Below, piece after piece: positions 7,001-11,026 of a stretch of 11,026 nucleotides of DNA. Both the position numbers and the translations under genes were made by a program. Source of the stretch: Austwickia sp039812465. Lineage in GTDB: Bacteria; Actinomycetota; Actinomycetes; Actinomycetales; Dermatophilaceae. The notes under the pieces are model-generated. The model was not told the DNA's origin and ran no database searches. It saw nothing but the letters and a program-made list of their open reading frames with translations. Each line of letters opens with the position of its first letter. Position 1 is the stretch's first letter. The stretch spans positions 1-11,026 of the forward strand of contig JBDIAS010000108.1 of NCBI GenBank assembly GCA_039812465.1, written 5' to 3'.

Positions 7001-7906
7001 GCCGCCACGGCCCCCGCCACGGCGACCCTGGCCGGTGCCGCCGCGTGGGCCGCGCTGAAGGAGGCCCTCGGCGAGCGGCGCACCATGCCCGCCTCCGAGG
7101 CGATGGAACTCCTCGGGGCGCAGGCTGCCGCACCCGCGCAGGCACCCGCAGCCGCACCGGCGGCCGAGCCCGAGGTTCCTCCCGCCGCTGCGGGGCCGGC
7201 CGCCCCTGAGGCAGAGCCCGAGGCCGCAGCCCAGGCGCCAGAGACCCAGGAGCCAAAGACCGAAGCGCCGGTCGAGGAGACGGCACCCGCGGCACAGGCC
7301 GACACGACAGCGCCGAGCGAAGAGCCCGCGGCGAAGGCACCCGCGCCCGCGGCTCCCCCCGCGCCCGCCGCTCCCGCGGTCAGCGCGGCTGGCGCCGCCG
7401 CCTGGGCGCAGGTGAAGGAGGCCCTCGGCGAGCGGCGCACCATGCCCGCGTCGGAGGCGATGGCGATCCTGGGCACCGTCCCCGCAGCCTCCGCGCCCGC
7501 GGCGCCGGCGCCTGCGGCGGAACCGCCCGCCGCCGAGGCACCCGCGCAGGAGACCGCCGAGGCACCTGCCGCGGAGGCCCCGCCGGTCGTCGACGAGGCA
7601 CCGGCTGCCGAGGCACCTGCCCCGGACGCCCCGCCGGTGGCGGACGAAGCGCCGGCCCCGGCGGAACCCGCGCAGCCCGCACCCGTCCCGGAGCCCGAGG
7701 CCGCAGCGCCTGCTCCCACGGAGGCGGCCGAGCCCGCACCCGTACCGGAGCCCGCGGCCCCCGCGGCAGAACCCGCACCAGCGGCAACGCCGGCAGCCGA
7801 GGCGGTGCCCGCGGCGAACAGCGCCGCCTGGGCCAAGTTGCGCGAGGCGTTGGGCGATCGGCGCACGATGCCGGCCTCGGAGGCCATGAAGATCCTCAGC
7901 GAGTAG
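4001..7906 (+). CDS. etfD: EtfD-type membrane Fe-S oxidoreductase (EtfAB:menaquinone oxidoreductase) with a 550-residue repeat tail
   Basis: 1301 residues. By homology to mycobacterial EtfD (Rv0338c) and related EtfAB:menaquinone oxidoreductases, it passes electrons from acyl-CoA dehydrogenases via EtfAB to menaquinone in fatty-acid beta-oxidation. Order: an NarI/HdrE-like membrane part with five helices (about 4-25, 71-98, 111-132, 160-178, 215-238) and histidines (H74, H248) that could bind haem. Next come two 4Fe-4S motifs, C320-C323-C326-C330 and C413-C416-C419-C423. Then two CCG-type domains: C504, SCTGD at C539, C576PHC579; and C639, CCG at 675-677, C713PFC716. The enzyme core ends near 752. 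Residues 752-1301 are an Ala/Pro/Glu-rich tail with a recurring helical motif; the tail is far longer than I recall for relatives. Start: ATG at 4001 opens directly into the first helix, though its ribosome binding site is weak. etfA and etfB are not in the window. The Fe-S core call is firm; the exact electron partner is inferred. Confidence 0.88.
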   Translation: MSALQMTAIFLCFTIPSLGWILLFRQVRRFVTVFRMGSADPSRTNQPWTRTWTVIKEFLGHTRMARLPIVSLAHWFTALSFFLLFATLVNAFFQLIWPEFRLPIIGHFIPFEWLVEIFAFGGLIGILVLIVIRQRNHPRSSAGIHGRRSRFFGSVWWQAYYVEATILGVTICILLLRTLEARMVAENEPGTVLWHHFPLTFWGADVWGYLSMPMVYEAIYIFAMLKILISFAWMITISLQPTMGVAWHRFLAFFNIWFKREASGRTALGNLRPMRAPSGKPITLEDLENLGEGDDEEEPRLGAGRLEDFSWKSLLDFTTCTECGRCQSQCPAWNTDKPLSPKLLVMTLSHHAHAKAPWLLATEDERHDQPKHVKRLVDVPLIGNTGYEVDYPIGAYDAFGPDAIIDADVLWSCTTCGACVEQCPVDIEHVDSIIDMRRHQVLIESAFPTELGGLFKNMEGKGNPWGMANKMRLDWAKGLPFEVPVVGADVESLADVDYLFWVGCAGAFEDRAKKTTRAVAELLHTAGVSFAVLGEGESCTGDSARRAGNEILFQAMAAQNIEVLNEAQARKIVVTCPHCLNTLRNEYPQFGGSYEVIHHTQLLNRLVRERKLVPVSRPEVASSAGAASTGKSATFHDPCYLGRHNHVYSPPRELIGALPGVKYAEMARSKEKSFCCGAGGARMWMEEHIGQRVNENRTAEAVATGADRVAVGCPFCRVMLSDGLNAQKEAGTARAEVEVVDVAQMLLASVLAPVEREVETAPGPSAPAAAGEFADEVEASRRAGETKADPAGANVAGAAPVADPETVVRQAEEEAAQAPLGSGDQVETVEEPAAEPEVEIVAAEKSVAEPEVEVETAEVDTAAAQPAAREAAAEPATAEAPAAEAPAPAEAPAVEAPAADAPAPAEAAPEVEKPQAAEKPTGTIPKGRMSASEALALMGGTAVAASAATADAPAPAEAPEQEIPATEPTAEATPEPEAVAPEAKTAVPEPEAAPAAATPAAATAPATATLAGAAAWAALKEALGERRTMPASEAMELLGAQAAAPAQAPAAAPAAEPEVPPAAAGPAAPEAEPEAAAQAPETQEPKTEAPVEETAPAAQADTTAPSEEPAAKAPAPAAPPAPAAPAVSAAGAAAWAQVKEALGERRTMPASEAMAILGTVPAASAPAAPAPAAEPPAAEAPAQETAEAPAAEAPPVVDEAPAAEAPAPDAPPVADEAPAPAEPAQPAPVPEPEAAAPAPTEAAEPAPVPEPAAPAAEPAPAATPAAEAVPAANSAAWAKLREALGDRRTMPASEAMKILSE
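6653..6720 (+). repeat. 48-bp coding repeat in the etfD tail
   Basis: A 20-base block (6653-6672) recurs identically at 6701-6720, a 48-bp (16-codon) period, within codons for AEAPAPAEAP-type sequence. It shows that the Ala/Pro/Glu linker grew at least partly by in-frame duplication. Confidence 0.7.
6761..7903 (+). repeat. Dispersed ~28-residue protein module, three full copies and one half copy, in the etfD tail
   Basis: Full copies lie at 7034-7117 (residues 1012-1039), 7391-7474 (1131-1158) and 7817-7903 (1273-1301, the exact C-terminus). Each consists of a first helix like AAWAxLKEALGxR, a turn RTMP, and a second helix like ASEAMxIL. A half copy at 6761-6820 (921-940) has only GRMSASEALALMGG, the second helix, preceded by GTIPK instead of the first. 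Copies are 119 and 142 residues apart (Trp to Trp), linked by Ala/Pro/Glu stretches. Conserved W, the RRTMPASEAM core and hydrophobic spacing stand out against otherwise featureless sequence, which argues for a selected function such as docking or self-association. I do not recognise it as a named domain. Confidence 0.85.
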
Positions 7907-7926
7907 CCGACCGCTGCAGCGCACCG

Positions 7927-7954
7927 TCGCCGGGTTCCGCGTGGGGCCCGGCGA
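7927..7954 (+). terminator. Possible terminator after etfD
   Basis: TCGCCGGG (7927-7934) and CCCGGCGA (7947-7954) form a perfect 8-bp stem around twelve bases, 20 bases after the etfD stop. There is no T-run. The position is right, but stems this short occur by chance at this GC content. Confidence 0.4.
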
Positions 7955-8097
7955 TGGTTGCGTCCACGTGGGGGCCCGCCGCGCGCGCCTCCGGTGGTTG
8001 TTCACAGCCCCGCTCGTACCAGCCCTGATCCACAGCCCGCCTCACGGGGCGCGGACGGCAGCCCTCGGAACTCGTAGGTTCGTGGTCGTCCCCAGGG

Positions 8098-8128
8098 TTG
8101 ACGCCGACTCTGACGCAGCCCGCATACT
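8098..8128 (+). promoter_or_regulatory. Probable housekeeping-type promoter of the Uma2 gene
   Basis: TTGACG (8098-8103) and CATACT (8123-8128) are separated by 19 bases, close to the consensus of primary sigma factors in actinobacteria though slightly wide. Transcription would start near 8135 and give a short leader containing GGAGGAGG (8141-8148). Confidence 0.5.
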
Positions 8129-8155
8129 GACGGACTACCGGGAGGAGGAACCGTC

Positions 8156-8737
8156 ATGAGCCCCGCGATCCCGCTGAGCACCGCCGACCGCCTCGTCACG
8201 CTCGACCACCTCGTCACCCTGGAGGAATGGGCGAACGACTGGGCGCAGCGTGAGGAGAACTACGAGTTCGTCGACGGACAACCGCTCATGGTGCCTGGCG
8301 AACACCCCTTCAATCTCTCGGCAGCGACGCGACTGACCATCACGCTGTGGCGCGTCCTCGGTGACGACTGGGAGTTCCTCCAGTCGCCCGGGCTGCTGAT
8401 CTGTCAAGTCCCCCTCACCGTTCGCCTCCCCGACCTCGCGGTGGCCACGCCAGGAGCCGACCTCGACCGCAATCCTCTTGACCCCGCGGCCGTCGTCCTC
8501 GTGGTCGAAAACCTCTCCGCCTCGACCCGCGCGGAAGATCTGGGGCGCAAGCGCCACGACTACGCATCCGCGGCGATCCCGAACTACCTGATCGTGGACC
8601 GCCACGCGACCCCCCGGCTGACGCTGCTGGCCGACCCCGCCGACGGCGACTACCGCACCGCGGAGAGCGGGCAGCAGGTCACCCTCCGCGTCACAGGCCG
8701 CGAGATCGTCCTCCGAGCAACGGATTTCGTGCGCTGA
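8156..8737 (+). CDS. Uma2 family (DUF820) putative endonuclease
   Basis: A 193-residue protein with a strong ribosome binding site (GGAGGAGG) seven bases before ATG. It shows the Uma2 pattern of the PD-(D/E)XK nuclease fold: YEFVDGQPLM (36-45, with E37), RLPDLAVA with the metal-binding D93, VVLVVENLSASTRAEDLGRKR with E118 and K132, then YASAAIPNYLIVD (136-148). All residues expected for metal-dependent cleavage are present, so it may be active, but no substrate or cell role has been established for most Uma2 proteins, which occur in many copies in actinobacteria and cyanobacteria. Here it stands alone, with its own promoter and no partner gene. TGCGCTGA, which includes its stop, is duplicated at 8730-8737 and 8743-8750. 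Confidence 0.88.
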   Translation: MSPAIPLSTADRLVTLDHLVTLEEWANDWAQREENYEFVDGQPLMVPGEHPFNLSAATRLTITLWRVLGDDWEFLQSPGLLICQVPLTVRLPDLAVATPGADLDRNPLDPAAVVLVVENLSASTRAEDLGRKRHDYASAAIPNYLIVDRHATPRLTLLADPADGDYRTAESGQQVTLRVTGREIVLRATDFVR

Positions 8738-8744
8738 TTTCCTG

Positions 8745-8777
8745 CGCTGACCCGCCGTTCAGGCGGCTGCGCCAGCG
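8745..8777. terminator. Possible weak bidirectional terminator
   Basis: Inner stem CCGCC/GGCGG (8752-8756 with 8762-8766, loop GTTCA) and outer stem CGCTG/CAGCG (8745-8749 with 8773-8777) make an interrupted hairpin between the convergent Uma2 and ABC genes. Its position suits a terminator; the stability is modest. Confidence 0.35.
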
Positions 8778-8805
8778 AGACGATCACCGCCAGCGGACGG
8801 GCCTC

Positions 8806-8888
8806 ACCGCCGGAGAGGCGCCACCGCCGGAGAGACGCCACCGTCAGAGAGAGGCGACCCGTCAGAGAGGCGACCCGTCAGAGGGGCG
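8806..8888. repeat. 16-17 bp tandem repeat, five units, crossing the ABC gene stop codon
   Basis: Units lie at 8806-8822, 8823-8839, 8840-8856 (17 bp each), 8857-8872 and 8873-8888 (16 bp each). The first two differ at one base, as do the last two; the core is ACC-C/G-TCAGAGAGGCG. The last unit contains the TGA (8878-8880) and final two codons of the minus-strand ABC gene. The unit length is not a multiple of three, so this is not a protein repeat. Confidence 0.85.
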
Positions 8889-10962
8889 CTGGCGCGGGCT
8901 CGCCCAGACCGGTCGGGTCGACGTCGGCCGGTCCCGCGGTGGCCAGGTCCGGGTCGCTGTCGACGTCGATCGCCGCCGCGGCGAACTGGGCACGGTAGAG
9001 GGCGGCGTACGCTCCGTCCGCGGCCAGCAGCTCCGCGTGCGTCCCCTGCTCCACGATCGCACCCTGCTCCATCACGAGGATCAGGTCGGCGTCGCGGATG
9101 GTGGAGAGCCGGTGCGCGATCACGAAGCTCGTACGATCGGCGCGCAGCGCGGCCATCGCCTGCTGCAGGAGCAGCTCGGTCCGGGTGTCCACCGACGAAG
9201 TGGCCTCGTCCAGGATCAGCAGGCTCGGCTGTGACAAGAATGCCCGCGCGATCGTGATCAGCTGCTTCTCGCCGGCCGACACGTTGGAACCCTCGTCGTC
9301 CAGGACGGTGTCGTAGCCCTCGGGCAGGTGCGCCACGAACCGGTCGACGTAGGTGGCCTCCGCCGCCGCCTGGATGTCCGCGTCGCTGGCGTCGGGCCGG
9401 CCGTAGGCGATGTTGTCCCGGATCGTGCCCTGGAACAGCCACGTGTCCTGCAGCACCATCCCGACCTGGCTGCGCAGCGCGCGCCGCGGCATCGAGGCGA
9501 TGTCCACCCCGTCGAGGGTGACCCGGCCCCCGTCGAGCTCGTAGAACCGCATGATCAGGTTGACCAGCGTCGTCTTACCCGCCCCCGTCGGCCCCACGAT
9601 GGCGACCGTCTGCCCCGGCTCCGCCACGAGCGACAGCCCCTCGATCAGCGGCTGATCGGCGCGGTAGCTGAACACGACGTCCTCGAACTCGATGCGCCCG
9701 CGGGCCGGGCCGGTGCCCCCGTCAGAGGCCGGATCGGCCGACTGCTCCGGCGCGTCGAGCAGCTCGAAAACCCGCTCGGCCGACGCGACGCCGGACTGCA
9801 GCAGGTTCGCCATCGACGCGACCTGGGTGAGCGGCTGGGTGAACTGGCGGGAGTACTGGATGAACGCCTGCACGTCCCCGAGCGAGATCGCGCCCGTGGC
9901 CACCCGCAGACCGCCGACGACCGCGACCAACGCGTAGCTGATGTTCCCGATCAGGAACATCACCGGCATCATGATCCCGCTGATGAACTGGGCGGAGAAC
10001 GTCGCGTCCCGCAGCCGCTCGTTGGTCTCCCGGGCGTCCTCGACCACCTCGTGGCGCCGCCCGAACACCGTCACCAGCTCGTGCCCCGTGAAGGCCTCCT
10101 CGATCTTCCCGTTGAACTCGCCCGTGCGAGCCCATTGGGCCACGAAATGCCGCTGGCTGCGCTTGGCGATCACCGCCGTGGCGACGACCGACAGGGGGAT
10201 CGCCACCAGTGATATGACGGTCAGCAGCGGCGAGACATACAGCATCATGATCAGAATCCCGACCACCGTGACCAGGGAGTTGAGGAGCTGACCGAACGTC
10301 TGCTGCAGGCTCACACCGAGGTTGTCGATGTCGTTGGTGACCCGGGAGAGCAGCTCGCCGCGCGGCTGCGCGTCGAAGTAGCTGAGCGGCAGCGCGTGGA
10401 CCTTCTCCTCCACCTGCGCGCGCAGCCGCCGCATCGTGGTCACGGACAGCACGTTGACGACGCGCGCCGCGATCCACATCAGCGCTGCGGAGCCGACGTA
10501 CAGCGCGAGCACGATCAACAGGACCTGCGCGATCCGATCGAACTCAATGCCCCGACCCGGGACGACGTCCATCGCCGCGAGCATGTCCGCGAAGGTGTGC
10601 TGGCCGTCGGCGCGCAGGCCCGTCACGACCTGCTCCTTCGTCGTCCCGGGCGGCAGGTTCTTGCCGATCGCCCCGGCGAAGATCAGGTCGGTGGCCCGCC
10701 CCAACACCTTGGGCCCGAGCACCGAGAGGCCCACGGACGCGACGGTCAGGAGCACCGCGATCGCGACCAGCCCCCGGACAGGCCGCAGAAGCCCCAGCAG
10801 CCGCAGCCCCGAGGCACGGAAGCTGAGCGCCTTCTCCCCGCTGCCGCCCGGCCCGTGGCCGAAGCCCCGCCCCCCGCCGCGACGCTCGGTCTGAGCGAGA
10901 CGTCCGCCGGTGGGGTTGGCGGCCGTCCCCGCAGCCTCGCCCGACCCAGCCTCGCCGCTCAT
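8878..10962 (-). CDS. ABC exporter-type half-transporter (permease-ATPase fusion)
   Basis: A 694-residue inner-membrane protein. A disordered Gly-rich N-terminus (1-45) is followed by an exporter-type membrane domain with helices near 64-83, 145-168, 226-243, 245-265, 328-351 and 362-385, then a nucleotide-binding domain from about 422. Walker A is GPTGAGKT (457-464), Q-loop Q505, signature VSAGEKQ (561-567, unlike LSGGQ), Walker B LLILDE (581-586, catalytic E586 present), D-loop SSVD and H-loop H617. The loop between helices 1 and 2 is long (about 88-140); from memory it resembles that of mycobacterial Rv1272c, which with Rv1273c forms a heterodimer implicated in long-chain fatty-acid uptake. 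A non-consensus signature beside a normal Walker B fits one half of an asymmetric heterodimer. The start overlaps the upstream gene's stop as ATGA, giving translational coupling. The substrate is unproven. Confidence 0.93.
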   Translation of the reverse strand: MSGEAGSGEAAGTAANPTGGRLAQTERRGGGRGFGHGPGGSGEKALSFRASGLRLLGLLRPVRGLVAIAVLLTVASVGLSVLGPKVLGRATDLIFAGAIGKNLPPGTTKEQVVTGLRADGQHTFADMLAAMDVVPGRGIEFDRIAQVLLIVLALYVGSAALMWIAARVVNVLSVTTMRRLRAQVEEKVHALPLSYFDAQPRGELLSRVTNDIDNLGVSLQQTFGQLLNSLVTVVGILIMMLYVSPLLTVISLVAIPLSVVATAVIAKRSQRHFVAQWARTGEFNGKIEEAFTGHELVTVFGRRHEVVEDARETNERLRDATFSAQFISGIMMPVMFLIGNISYALVAVVGGLRVATGAISLGDVQAFIQYSRQFTQPLTQVASMANLLQSGVASAERVFELLDAPEQSADPASDGGTGPARGRIEFEDVVFSYRADQPLIEGLSLVAEPGQTVAIVGPTGAGKTTLVNLIMRFYELDGGRVTLDGVDIASMPRRALRSQVGMVLQDTWLFQGTIRDNIAYGRPDASDADIQAAAEATYVDRFVAHLPEGYDTVLDDEGSNVSAGEKQLITIARAFLSQPSLLILDEATSSVDTRTELLLQQAMAALRADRTSFVIAHRLSTIRDADLILVMEQGAIVEQGTHAELLAADGAYAALYRAQFAAAAIDVDSDPDLATAGPADVDPTGLGEPAPAPL

Positions 10963-11026
10963 GTCCGATCACCGCGCTCGTCGGACTCCCCCGTGCGGGA
11001 CTGCGTGACCGTCACGTCCCGCACCC
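10959..11026 (-). CDS. C-terminal end of the upstream gene, probably the partner ABC half-transporter (partial)
   Basis: On the minus strand one frame is open from the window edge and ends ...GESDERGDRT-TGA, the TGA (10961-10959) overlapping the ATG of the ABC gene as ATGA. The 21 visible residues are polar and disordered, as expected for the tail of an ABC half-transporter, but carry no motif. Identity as the heterodimer partner rests on the coupling and on the usual tandem arrangement of such genes. The two other minus-strand frames are less likely: one meets a stop within five codons, and neither joins the ABC start this neatly. Confidence 0.6.
   Translation of the reverse strand, partial: VRDVTVTQSRTGESDERGDRT

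Noticed and set aside
3983..8005. A 1340-codon open frame on the minus strand opposite etfD
   Set aside because: It is the mirror of etfD's G/C-rich third positions. Its product is Gly/Arg-rich low complexity without any domain, while the plus strand has a clear Fe-S enzyme.
8002..8039. Direct repeat TCACAGCCC / TCCACAGCCC upstream of the Uma2 gene, reminiscent of DnaA-box fragments
   Set aside because: The TTAT part of a DnaA box is missing and only two diverged copies exist, so it is not evidence of an origin or operator.
10993..11024. 9-bp inverted repeat (GTGCGGGAC/GTCCCGCAC) with inner GTGAC/GTCAC at the window edge
   Set aside because: It lies within the coding end of the upstream gene, where such pairs are easily produced by GC-rich codons; I see no role for it.

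Overview
The window is chromosomal DNA of a very GC-rich actinobacterium. Third codon positions are almost all G or C, the tRNA carries no encoded CCA, and the protein families are typical of Actinomycetota: an EtfD-type Fe-S oxidoreductase, an Rv1272c-like ABC half-transporter, an Uma2 nuclease and a YtxH-like small protein. Streptosporangiales is my best guess at order level, but only as an inference. No insertion sequence, integrase, phage gene, CRISPR array or rRNA is visible.

Left part (1-2716). The C-terminal end of a beta-lactamase-like serine hydrolase enters from the left on the plus strand. It faces a tRNA-Ser(TGA) on the minus strand, with a perfect 14-bp hairpin between them. Further along the minus strand is a membrane-anchored zinc-ribbon protein. 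Its stop codon is followed at once by an in-frame 24-bp tandem repeat, and a second strong hairpin reaches into the first bases of the tRNA. Divergent from the zinc-ribbon gene is a small YtxH-like protein. It looks like two small proteins joined in frame, because an internal start with its own ribosome binding site lies at 2426.

Middle (2668-7954). A bidirectional terminator separates the small protein from cysK (minus strand, cysteine synthase A). A 352-base divergent spacer then leads to the largest gene, an etfD-like membrane Fe-S oxidoreductase (plus strand, 1301 residues). Its first ~750 residues form the known EtfAB:menaquinone oxidoreductase architecture used in fatty-acid beta-oxidation. 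The last ~550 residues are an Ala/Pro/Glu-rich tail carrying three full copies and one half copy of a conserved ~28-residue helical motif, the last copy forming the exact C-terminus. This tail is the most interesting feature of the window.

Right part (7955-11026). An orphan Uma2-family PD-(D/E)XK protein has a recognisable promoter. It converges on a 694-residue ABC exporter-type half-transporter on the minus strand. The ABC gene is coupled by an ATGA overlap to a gene that runs out of the window, most likely its heterodimer partner. A 16-17 bp tandem repeat runs across the ABC stop codon.

Functional links are limited. EtfD and, by family analogy, the ABC transporter both point to fatty-acid metabolism, but they are not in one operon. 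The other genes look like ordinary single-gene units.
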